A model generated the notes under the pieces. That model searched no databases, was not told the DNA's origin, and was given only the letters and a program-made list of their open reading frames with translations. The position numbers were made by a program, and so were the translations under genes. Positions 17,277-25,532 of a stretch of DNA of 64,000 bases are shown piece by piece. Numbering within the stretch: the stretch's first letter is position 1; each line of letters starts with the position of its first letter. The DNA lies in contig CAVWHY010000001.1 of assembly GCA_963754955.1 (NCBI GenBank), positions 620,001 through 684,000 on the forward strand, given 5' to 3'. The DNA comes from CAVQJU01 sp963754955 (GTDB lineage Bacteria > Acidobacteriota > Vicinamibacteria > Vicinamibacterales > CAVVIG01).

Positions 17277-18545
17277 TCAGCGCATCCAGCGGACGATGCC
17301 GGCGACGCCGTCGACCGCCACCTGCGCGCCGTCCGGAATGCGGCGGGTCGCGTCGGCGACGCCGAGCACCATCGGGACGCCGCGCTCGCGCGCGAGCGAC
17401 GCGATGTGCGAGGTGCTGCCGCCGCGTTCGGTCACGACGCCGGCGACGCGCGGCAGGATGTGACTGAGCGCCGGCCCGGCGACGCGCGTCACCAGCACGT
17501 CGCCCGGCGCGACGCGCCCAATCTCGCATTCGCAGTTGATGACCACGGCGCGGCCGGCGCCCCAGCCGACGCCGGCCGGATGTCCGCTCAGCCGCGGGTG
17601 CTGCAGCCAGATCTCGTCCGGCACGTGCGCCGGCCTGCAGGTGCAGCGGCCGCGCCTGCAGCAGCTTGAATCCGTCGTCCTCGTCGAGCGCCCACTCGAT
17701 CTCGACCGGGATCGCCGGCGACGTCTTCCGCTCGCCGCAGCAGCCGGCCGATCTCCAGCACGCTGCGCCTCGTCGAGGCACGGTTCGGCCGCGCGCGCCT
17801 GCGACACGGCCTCGGTCGACGGCGCCCGGCGATGCGACGCAGGCGACGGCGTGATCTTTCTGGCCGACGGCGACGCGCAGCAGTTCGCCGTCCTGGCTCG
17901 AGCTCGAAGCGATCGGGCGTGACCTCGCCTTGCGCGATGGACGATCCCAGTCCCCACGTCGCGCTGACCAGCATCTCACCGTCGGCCGTGCGGCTCAGTC
18001 CGCCGCCGGACGCCCGCGCGCGGACGAGCGGCTGGATCAGCACCGCCATCGCGGTGTCGGCCGGATCCAGATCGTGCGTCGCCATGTAGCGCAGCGCGCG
18101 CGTCGACCACAAGCGCCGCCCAGCAGCCGCGCACGGCGGTGAGGAATTCGGATTCGCATCTCGAGGCCGAGGTAGCTTTCGAACTGCCCGGCGAAGCTCG
18201 AGCCGTCACGATCTTCGACGAGCGCCGACGACCGCACGGCGGTCAGCGCGCCGGTTCGCGTCGACCAGCTCCCGCCACGCCTCGAGCAGCGGATCGAGCA
18301 CGGCCGGCACGATCGGCTGCTCGAGCAGCTCGAGCTTCATCCGCAGCGCGTGCCGCCGCGCTTCCGCGCGATCCTCGGTCGCGAACGCCCCACGCGCCGA
18401 CGCTTCCAGGCCCAGCGCCGCGAGCTGCAGGCGATACGCCGTCGGCGTCGAGGCAGACGCCGTCGGGAATCGGCAGGCCCGCATGGCCGAGGGCCGCCAG
18501 GTTGGCCGCCTTGGGACCGAAGCGGCGGCGTCGGTCGCCTCAGGG
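17277..18545 (-). pseudogene. PEP-synthase/PPDK-like ATP-binding plus phosphohistidine protein, multiply frameshifted
   Basis: Fragments in all three frames line up into one protein of about 420 residues. The order is FGPKAANLAALGHAGLPIPDGV (ATP-grasp N-terminus of the PPDK_N domain), then SSFAGQFESYLGL, MVSATWGLGSSIAQGEVTPD-like text, IPVEIEWALDEDDGFKLLQ, and finally the swivelling phosphohistidine domain with TERGGSTSHIASLARERGVP. The C-terminal PEP/pyruvate-binding barrel of true PEP synthase is absent; the stop comes soon after the histidine domain. At least five indels are needed, so the gene is either decayed or badly sequenced. A start is not clear; the N-terminal frame opens after a stop near 18547. 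Confidence 0.7.
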
Positions 18546-18579
18546 GAGGAAAGGGGAACAGAAGAGACGTTCAGCAAGT

Positions 18580-18682
18580 GGAAAAGTTCAAAGTTGAAAG
18601 TAGAAGACGTAGGTTCAGAGCTCAAAGTTGTTCAAAGTGGACGTCGAGCTTACTCAGTCCACTTTGAACTTTGAACTTTGAT
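18580..18682. repeat. AAAGT/ACTTT inverted array 2
   Basis: The left arm runs GTGGAAAAGTTCAAAGTTG onward; the right arm ends ACTTTGAACTTTGAACTTTG. On the minus strand the array begins directly after the TAA of the M24 peptidase gene (18683-18685). Confidence 0.8.
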
Positions 18683-19955
18683 TTACTTCACGTGATCGCC
18701 GTAGCCCGGAATCGGATCGACCACGGTGATCTGCTTGACCGGGAAGTTCGAGATGATCTCGACGCGGTCCTCGTGCACGATCAGCATCTCCTCGATGCGC
18801 ACGCCCCAGCGGAACATCTTGCCGTGCTGGGTTTCGAGCGCGAACACCATGCCCGCCTTGATCTCGATCGGGTGATCGAGCGACCAGATGCGCGAGATGA
18901 CCGGCGGATCGTACTGCGCGAGACCGAGGCCGTGGCCCCACAGGTTCGCCGCGGCCTGGTCCTCTTCCTCGTAGCCGTACGCTTCCTTGGCCGACGGCCA
19001 CTTCGACGCGATCTCGCGCGTCGTGGTGCCCGGCCTTCACCGCGCCGATCGAGTCGTAGAGCCACTTGAGCGCCGTGGCGTAGACCTCCTTCTGCTCGTC
19101 GGCTCGGCTCCTTGCCGACGCAGTACGTCCGGTAGTAGCACGACTTGTAGCCGTTCCAGGTCAGCGCCGCGAGATCCATGAAGACGATGTCGCCCGGCTG
19201 GATGATGCGGTCCGAGAAGTTGCGCCAGTTCGGCCACGTGTTCGGCCCCGACGACACGATGACGTCCTCGACGTCCTCCATGCCCGGAATGTTGTAGAGG
19301 AACTGCATGATGTGCGCCGTCACCTGGTTCTCGGTGATCGCCCGGCCGCAGGAACCTCATCGTCTCCCAGTGCGCGGCGTCGCCGATGGCGCCGACGATG
19401 CGGAGGCACTCCTGCTCGTCGACGTTCTTGACGGCGCGCGCCTCCATCATCGGCGACATGCCGTCGACCCAGTCGATCTTCGCGTCCTTGAACGCCTGGA
19501 TCATGTTGATGTCGATGAAGTCGACGCCCAGCTTCATGCCGGCCGACGCCGCTCTTCTTCATCTGCTCGAGGGCGGCCTTGGTGAACTTGCCGACCTGCT
19601 GGCGCGACGCCGGGCCGGCGGCGCCCTTGATCCAGGCGTACGACCACTGGACGTTTTCCTTGGGAATCCACGGCGAGTGGCGCTCGATCTGGAATCCGAG
19701 GTCGCCCTGCTCGAACAGCACCGGCGGATCGTCGCCGCAGAGCATCGCGTAGCGCAGCCCGGGCTTGAGGCGGTTCCAGCCCGGCGTCAGCGTGCCGGTG
19801 AGGTACCGGACGTTCTCGTCGTACATGCAGAGCATCGCGCCGAGCCCGTGCGCCTTCATGCGCTCGCGCGCGCGCTCCAGCCGGTACTTCCGCATGCGAT
19901 CCCAGTTGACGCGCTGCTGCCAGTCGAGTCCCGCGATTCCGAAGTTCGCTCCCAT
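18683..19955 (-). pseudogene. M24-family (Xaa-Pro-type) metallopeptidase, multiply frameshifted
   Basis: About 424 residues, assembled across frames. The N-terminal creatinase-like domain is clear (RERMKAHGLGAMLCMYDENVRYLTG). The catalytic domain is in pieces: GMSPMMEARAVKNVDEQECLR, HIMQFLYNIPGMEDVEDV, PGDIVFMDLAALTWNGYKSCYYRT and ANLWGHGLGLAQYDPPVI. The metal-ligand aspartate (MDL), the histidine (GHGLG) and the glutamates (FALETQHG, RIEEMLIV) are all recognisable. Such enzymes cleave Xaa-Pro dipeptides or are creatinase-like hydrolases. At least four indels interrupt it. There is no signal peptide, so it would be cytoplasmic. Confidence 0.8.
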
Positions 19956-20122
19956 GTTCGCTCCGCGCGTCGTGTGGTGTAGGGAAAATCGTCGAAGAGT
20001 GCCCGTGAAGCATTACGTGGAGCCGGTACCCGAGTCAAGGGCGTATACTCTCGTGGCTCGGTGGCTGCGGTCGGCTCGTCGGCGGTCGCGGCTGACGGCC
20101 GGTCCACGACAGGAGTGAGACC

Positions 20123-20605
20123 ATGCGTACTTCAGTCGTCTTCATGATCGGAATCCTGTTGGGCGCGGCCATCGCGCCGGGTTCGCGCAGGACCAGAAGC
20201 TCCCCGGCGACAACTACGTGAACCACGTCGGTATCGCCGTACGACAACTTCGACGAGGCGTTCGCCTTCTACACGCAGAAGATGGGCTTCCGCGAGGCGT
20301 TCACGGTGAAGGACGCGGCCGGGAAACCGAGCTGGCGTACGTGCAGGTGAACCGCAATACGTTCGTCGAAATCCAGCAGGCCAACGCGAACCGCCGGCCG
20401 GGCCTCAACCACTTCGGCCTGCACGTGCAGGACCTCAAGGCGTGGTCGCCGCGCTGAAGAAGCGCGGCGTGATGGTGGACGAGCCCGCGTCCGCCCGGAC
20501 GACTCGTCGGTCGCGAACGCCACCGATCCGAACGGCCTCCGAATCGAGATGTTCGAATTCGGTCCCGGCTCGCCGCAGGGCAAGGCGATCGCCAGCTGGA
20601 AATAA
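20123..20605 (+). pseudogene. Exported VOC (glyoxalase-fold) protein, about five frameshifts
   Basis: The start at 20123 has AGGAG upstream and encodes a signal-peptide-like MRTSVVFMIGILLGAAIA. Across frames the sequence then reads NYVNHVGIAV, YDNFDEAFAFYTQKMGFREAF, ELAYVQVNRNTFVEIQQAN, GLNHFGLHVQDLKA, VVAALKKRGVMVDEPAS and NATDPNGLRIEMFEFGP, a complete VOC domain. Metal-ligand-like H and E residues are in place. An intact, exported paralogue lies at 54539-55033. About five indels in 480 bp is the highest density in the window. Confidence 0.75.
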
Positions 20606-20614
20606 GACGAGGGT

Positions 20615-20691
20615 CAACACAGAGCACGCAGAGCACGCGGAGAATCGGATTCCGGGAATCCTGACCTGCGTGCTCCGCGTGCTCTGTGTTG
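20615..20691. repeat. GAGCACGC inverted array (convergent)
   Basis: The left arm starts CAACACAGAGCACGCAGAGC and the right arm ends CGCGTGCTCTGTGTTG. The arms pair over about 26 bases with two mismatches around a 24-base centre that is itself a small hairpin (GGATTCCGGGAATCC). It lies between convergent genes and probably serves as a two-way terminator or 3' end stabiliser. A sister copy is at 25448-25524. Confidence 0.75.
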
Positions 20692-20702
20692 TACGTCGTG
20701 TT

Positions 20703-21603
20703 CTATCGCGCCGGCGGGGCGCCGCAGTCCGTCTTGCACGGCTCGCGCGGCACGTACGTGGCCTTGATCTTCTTCCGGTACTCCGGGTACAGCGTTTCGA
20801 CCTCGCCAAGCACCGCCGCCCGCGGCAGGTTGTACAACTTCGTCAGTTCGTCAACGAACGGGTTCTTTTCCGGCACGAAATGCGGCACGGGTTCGCCCGG
20901 GCGCTTGCCTTCGAACGTCGTCACGCACGGCGGACCGACCGGCAGCATCGGCGTCGCCGACAGCTGAAAGCTCTTCGTGACGATGTGCGGCTCGGCCAGG
21001 TAGATCGGATCGTCGACCACGGCAAGCACTGTGAGAATGTCGCCATGCCGCCAGAACCGTGACGTCATCGTCGCCTGGTCGCTCATCGGCGGGCCGTTCT
21101 TGCGCAGAAAGCCCGCCTTCATGTGCGTGGTCTCGGCGACGAGGGTGTCGCCCTCCCAGCGTCCGGTCGTGAAGCCACCGCGCGTGTGCTCGGCGTACTG
21201 CGACGGGTGCGGCCGGCCGTCCATCCAGATCGTGATGGGCGCGCGGTCTTCCCACGCGCCGATCGTCAACGAGATCGATGGAGCCCTTGATGGGATCGGT
21301 GTCCGCCCAGATCTTCAAGCCGAACGGTCCCTGCACGAAGTACACGGCCGGCCAGCCCTCGCACTGCCGCTCGACCATCGCGAGCTGCCCTTCGTTGTAG
21401 CTCAACGCCTTCGTGCGCCCTTCGTCATTGAGCGGTAGGCCCAGGTAGTCCACGGGGTACGAATCCCGCGAGACGTCTTCGGTGTTGCGCGGATTCCACG
21501 ACCCGGACAGCTCGGCCTGCGCAAAGACGCTGCGGGTCAGCGGCGCCCACAGCAGCAGCACGAGCAGGACGAACGCGATTCGAGGCGCGCGTATTCTTAC
21601 CAT
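20703..21603 (-). CDS. Exported protein of unknown function, distant WEGD-type (one frameshift)
   Basis: About 300 residues. The N-terminus (MVRIRAPRIAFVLLVLLLW ... VFAQAELSGSWNPRN) is a signal peptide followed by the LSGSW motif of this exported family. The second half, in another frame after about 21275, contains TTGRWEGDTLVAETTHMKAG and VVDDPIYLAEPHIV. It shares THMKAGFLRKNG with its neighbour at 21597-22370, marking a subfamily distinct from the 44-58 kb paralogues. The ATG overlaps the upstream stop by 7 bases, so translation is coupled. No catalytic motif is recognised. Confidence 0.75.
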
Positions 21604-22370
21604 GTGGCCGAGCACGGCGTGGGATCCCATTTGGAACCGTCCGCTTCCTTCTTGAATTGTGAGCTGACGATGAACTGCTGTGTCAGGTAGCGCGGGTCGT
21701 CCACGATCGTGGTGACGACGATCAGCTGACCGTTGCCCGGCATCGGCGACACGTCGAAATATTCGGTGACGCGCGCGGCGTCGCTGTAAGGGACGCCGTT
21801 CTTCCGCAGGTAACCCGCCTTCATGTTGGTCGTCGTCACGGCGAGCGATCCGGCCTTGACCGCGGGGTTGCCGCGCCCGGGCCGCTCCCAGCGAGCGACC
21901 GACTGGCCCTGCCAGGTTGGCTGCGCCGGCGGCGCAGCCGGCGTTACGAACCGGAACAGCCGCGTCTGCGTGCCGGCGTCGGTGTCGAGCTTCAGCGTGT
22001 TGTCGTCCTGCCACGTGATGTGGATCCGGCCGGGCACCCGCATGATCGCGGCCGCGCCGTACGACCTGCACTGGTTGCCGGCCGCCTCGTCCGCGGCGGG
22101 ATTCCAGGCGTTCACGATCTGGAGCGCCTCACGTGTGATCGGGACGCCTTTGTAGTCGCCTTTGGCCGGCGTCACCATGCGATAGCGCCAATCCTCGTTG
22201 ACGACCGATACCCAGTAGCCGGTGAGGTCGATCGGGGCCGACGCTCTCGGGGTCGGCGCCGGCGGCTGCGCGCCCGGATTCTGCGCGCTCACCCGCACGC
22301 CGGCGAGCAAGACTGCCAGTAACGCCGAGAGAGAGACCAGGCACAGTGGAAAGAAGAGGCGCCGATTCAC
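21597..22370 (-). CDS. Exported protein of unknown function, distant WEGD-type
   Basis: The GTG start at 22368-22370 overlaps the TGA of the upstream MBL gene (GTGA), a classic coupling arrangement. It encodes 257 residues with a signal peptide (RRLFFPLCLVSLSALLAVLLAGVRVSA). Visible motifs are IDLTGYWVSVVNEDWRYRM, QNQC-like NQCRSYGAAAIMRVPGRIHI, TTTNMKAGYLRKNGVPYSD and TTIVDDPRYLTQQFIV. The last two blocks recur in the downstream neighbour. I cannot assign a domain name. Position suggests a periplasmic partner of the MBL hydrolase. Confidence 0.8.
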   Translation of the reverse strand: MNRRLFFPLCLVSLSALLAVLLAGVRVSAQNPGAQPPAPTPRASAPIDLTGYWVSVVNEDWRYRMVTPAKGDYKGVPITREALQIVNAWNPAADEAAGNQCRSYGAAAIMRVPGRIHITWQDDNTLKLDTDAGTQTRLFRFVTPAAPPAQPTWQGQSVARWERPGRGNPAVKAGSLAVTTTNMKAGYLRKNGVPYSDAARVTEYFDVSPMPGNGQLIVVTTIVDDPRYLTQQFIVSSQFKKEADGSKWDPTPCSATW

Positions 22371-23377
22371 GGCTTCTCCTGCGAGAGGCTCTGATATACG
22401 GCCTCGACGAAGTTGTCGGTCGTCCACGAGCCGGAATCGGTTCCGTAACGCTTCGTGTACCCTCGCGTCGGAGCGGTCGCCTTCACCTGCGCCAGGGTCA
22501 TCCCCGCCTTCCGCGCGTCGCGGACCCGATCGCGCACAATCGTCAGCATGTCGCGGTACTCGGCCACGTCGGTCTGATCGCAGATGCGGCCGTGGCCCGC
22601 GATCACGAGCGTGCCGGCCTCTCGAGAGACGATCGGCACCGACGGGATCGCGAGGTCGACCAGCCGGTTCAGCGCCGCGATCAGACCGTTGACGGAGCCG
22701 CCCTTCGCGACGTCGATCACCGGGAACCGCGTCGTGTCGAGCACGTCGCCGGCGACGACGACGTCGGATCGGCGGAAGAACACCATCGAGTCGCCGTCGC
22801 TGTGCGCGGCCGGCTGATGGAGGATCTCGATGCCCTCGCCGTTCAGGTACATGTACTTTCGCGCGAAATCGAACGTCTCGGTCGGCGTCGCGCCGATCGG
22901 GTACGGCGCCGCACGGCCCGTCGGCGCCGTCATCCGCTCGAGCACCTTCTGCGCCGCCAGGATCGAGGCGACCCCGCCCAGAAAGTCGCCAGTAATACCG
23001 ATGGAGCCGGGATTGGTGAACAGCGTCTGTCCCGCCTTCGACACTGTCTCGTTGCCGCCCACGTGATCGGCGTCCGCGTTCGTGTTGATGATGTAGCGGA
23101 TCGGCCGCGGCGTGATCCGCTTGATCGCGGCGACGACGGCGTCGGCAGTCGAGGCCTGGCCGGCATCCACGACGATCACGCCGTCCTCGCCGACCTGCAC
23201 GCCGATGTTGCCGCCGGCGCCGGCAATCATGAAGAAGTTCGGGCGAAGCTGCAGAACCTCGAGGTCCTGCCTTCCCTGCTGCGCCGCCGCACGGGCGCTG
23301 AAAATATTCGTCGGAAACGCCACCAGGCACGCGCACGCCGCCGCCACGGCCAGACCGCTGCTGAACGCAGGCTTCAT
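22367..23377 (-). CDS. Exported MBL-fold protein with altered metal motif
   Basis: Starting at ATG 23377 (MKPAFSSGLAVAAACACLVA) gives a signal peptide; longer in-frame codons upstream read through a repeat. The fold is clear: VGEDGVIVVDAGQ, then the metal motif as NADADH (residues 100-105) where HxHxDH is expected, so the first two ligand histidines are N and D. Later ligands are present in QPAAHSDGD and VIAGHGRICD. It may bind metal differently from the two other MBL enzymes in this window. It leads a three-gene coupled unit. Confidence 0.85.
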   Translation of the reverse strand: MKPAFSSGLAVAAACACLVAFPTNIFSARAAAQQGRQDLEVLQLRPNFFMIAGAGGNIGVQVGEDGVIVVDAGQASTADAVVAAIKRITPRPIRYIINTNADADHVGGNETVSKAGQTLFTNPGSIGITGDFLGGVASILAAQKVLERMTAPTGRAAPYPIGATPTETFDFARKYMYLNGEGIEILHQPAAHSDGDSMVFFRRSDVVVAGDVLDTTRFPVIDVAKGGSVNGLIAALNRLVDLAIPSVPIVSREAGTLVIAGHGRICDQTDVAEYRDMLTIVRDRVRDARKAGMTLAQVKATAPTRGYTKRYGTDSGSWTTDNFVEAVYQSLSQEKP

Positions 23378-23402
23378 TGCGAGCAATCCTAGCAGACCTT
23401 GG

Positions 23403-23469
23403 CCTTCGACAAGCTCAGGCCAGGCGTGGACCGAGTTCGTCGAAGGGCCTGGCCTGAGCTTGTCGGAGG
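23403..23469. repeat. 23-bp inverted repeat (CCTTCGACAAGCTCAGG type)
   Basis: The left arm (23403-23425, CCTTCGACAAGCTCAGGCCA and on) and right arm (23447-23469) pair over 23 bases with one mismatch. The core resembles short interspersed repeats seen in many high-GC bacteria. It lies between divergent genes, in the region that must hold both promoters. Confidence 0.75.
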
Positions 23470-23533
23470 GCGGCCCTGAGCCCGCCTCATGATTTCGTGG
23501 CCAACGGAGCCGGCCGGCGCTAACATTTCCCGC

Positions 23534-25435
23534 ATGAAGGTCCATTGCGTGCTCTGCGCCGCGCTACTGGCCGCGGGAGTGTCCGTTCAGACCGCGCCAG
23601 ACTCGGATGCGCTGTTCGCGGCGATTCGGCGCGGAACCGCCGCCGAAGTCGAGCGGACGCTCAAGGTCGGCGCCGACGCGAACGCCGTGGACGCCGACGG
23701 CGTGCCGGCTCTGATGGCGGCGGCCCTCTTCGGCGACGCGCGTCTGGTCGACGTCCTGCTCTCGCATCACGCCGATCCGAACGCCAAAGGTCCGGGAGGC
23801 ACGACCGCGCTCATCTGGGCCGTGCCCGACATTCAGAAGGTCCGCACGCTGCTCGATCATGGCGCGGCGGTCAACGCCAGGACCGAAACCGAACGCACGG
23901 CCCTGCTCGTCGCGGCGTCGTATCCACGCACGTCCGCGCTGCTGCGCCTGCTGCTCGAACACGGTGCCGATCTGCGCGCTCAGGATCGCGGTGGCGCGAC
24001 CGCGTTGTCGCTCGCCGCGCGATCTGCGGACATCGACGTCGTCCGGTTTCTCGTGGACCGCGGCCTGGATCCGGCGGCCCTTGCGGTTCCGGAGCGGCGC
24101 GCCGCCTTCGCGCGCTGGGATCGGCCGACGACCGACTACCTGATGTCGAAGGCCGCCGCGCCAGTGGACGGACTGCTGGAGGCGGCCGCCACCTGGCAGC
24201 CCGCCGCACTCGTTGCCCGGTGGATCGACCTCGGCGCCGACGTCAACGCCGGCGCCGCCCGGTACAGACGAACGGCGCTCATGAATGCGGTGGCGTCTGA
24301 AGCGGAAGGCGCTGACACGGTCCGCCTGCTGCTCGAACACGGCGCCGATCCGAACGCCAGGATGGCCGAGGGGGAGACCTCGCTCGACTGGGCGACTTAC
24401 AAGGGTGACCGAGCGAAAATCGAGGTGCTCGAGCAGCACGGGGCCATGCGAGGCAACGGCCCCCGGCGCGACGCGATCGATCCGCCCGCGCCAGGCGGCA
24501 TTGCCGACGCGAAAGTATCGTTGACGAAGAGCGTGGCGCAGCTGCTGCCCGCGGCCTCGACGTTCCGCGACAAGACTTCCTGCATTTCATGCCACCACAA
24601 CGGCCTGCCGTCGATGGCGGCCGCCGCCGCTCGGCGGAAGGGTGTCGCGGTGAACGACGAGCTCGACCGCAAGAATCTCGATGATCAGATCGGCTTCTTC
24701 AAGCGAATGACGGCACGCGTGATGTCCGGCGATCCGGCTGTCGGCGGCGAAGCGCTGACGGTCGGCTACACGCAGCTCGGCCTCGCGGCCGCCGGCCATC
24801 CGCTCGACACCGTGACGGCGATGATGACGCACTGGGTCATGGCGCGGCAGATGCCGGACGGCAGCTGGCTCGGCAACGGCCTCAATCGGCCGCCGCTCGA
24901 ATACAGCATCATCAGCCACACGGCGATGGCCGCCGGCGGGTTGGCGGCGTATCCGCTCCCGGGCCGCCAGCGCGACATGACCGAGAGCCTGAGCCGTGCG
25001 AAGCAGTGGTTGTTGTCGGCGGATCCGAAATCCGCCGAGGAACGCGGCATGCGGCTGATGGGGCTCGTCTGGACCGGCGCACCGCAGCCCCGCATCGCGG
25101 AGGCGATCACTGCGATTCGGGCGCGACAGGAAGCGAACGGCGGGTGGTCGCAGTTTTCCCGAACGGAACCCGATGCCTACGCGACCGGCCTGTCGTTGTA
25201 CGCCCTGCACGTCGCCGGCGTGCCGGCCGGCGATCCCGCGTACCGCAAAGGCGTCGCGTACTTGCTCGGCAGCCAGTACCAGGACGGCGCGTGGCTCGTG
25301 AAGACCCACTCGTTCCCCGTGCAGGTGTACTTCGAGAGCGGGTTCCCGTTCGGCCGCCATCAGTGGATTTCAGCCGCCGGCACGAGCTGGGCGTCGCTCG
25401 CGATCGCACAGACCCTTCCCGATACGACGCGATAG
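23534..25435 (+). CDS. Ankyrin-repeat / haem-binding / QW-repeat fusion protein
   Basis: A protein of 633 residues starting at ATG 23534 with a signal peptide (MKVHCVLCAALLAAGVSVQT). Residues about 25-310 hold seven or eight ankyrin repeats, for example LLEHGADPNARMAEGETSLDWA and LLDHGAAVNARTETERTALL. A single haem-attachment motif CISCHH follows at 350-355. Residues about 400-630 look like an alpha-alpha barrel of the squalene-cyclase/prenyltransferase type, with QW-like motifs RQMPDGSW, RQEANGGW and SQYQDGAW. The combination suggests a periplasmic protein-protein interaction platform with a redox centre, not a cyclase; the acidic DxDD cyclase motif is not seen. It is intact, without indels. 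Confidence 0.82.
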   Translation: MKVHCVLCAALLAAGVSVQTAPDSDALFAAIRRGTAAEVERTLKVGADANAVDADGVPALMAAALFGDARLVDVLLSHHADPNAKGPGGTTALIWAVPDIQKVRTLLDHGAAVNARTETERTALLVAASYPRTSALLRLLLEHGADLRAQDRGGATALSLAARSADIDVVRFLVDRGLDPAALAVPERRAAFARWDRPTTDYLMSKAAAPVDGLLEAAATWQPAALVARWIDLGADVNAGAARYRRTALMNAVASEAEGADTVRLLLEHGADPNARMAEGETSLDWATYKGDRAKIEVLEQHGAMRGNGPRRDAIDPPAPGGIADAKVSLTKSVAQLLPAASTFRDKTSCISCHHNGLPSMAAAAARRKGVAVNDELDRKNLDDQIGFFKRMTARVMSGDPAVGGEALTVGYTQLGLAAAGHPLDTVTAMMTHWVMARQMPDGSWLGNGLNRPPLEYSIISHTAMAAGGLAAYPLPGRQRDMTESLSRAKQWLLSADPKSAEERGMRLMGLVWTGAPQPRIAEAITAIRARQEANGGWSQFSRTEPDAYATGLSLYALHVAGVPAGDPAYRKGVAYLLGSQYQDGAWLVKTHSFPVQVYFESGFPFGRHQWISAAGTSWASLAIAQTLPDTTR

Positions 25436-25447
25436 CGTTACGACGAT

Positions 25448-25524
25448 CAACGCAGAGCACGCGGAGCACACAGAGTTCCTGTACTGATTACTCGGAAATC
25501 TCTGCGTGCTCTGTGCTCTGGGTT
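25448..25524. repeat. GAGCACGC inverted array, second copy (convergent)
   Basis: The left arm begins CAACGCAGAGCACGCGGAGC; the right arm is CTGCGTGCTCTGTGCTCTGG and ends in GTTG. As at 20615-20691, it sits between convergent genes and is followed by TACGTCGT on the right. Confidence 0.75.
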
Positions 25525-25532
25525 GTACGTCG

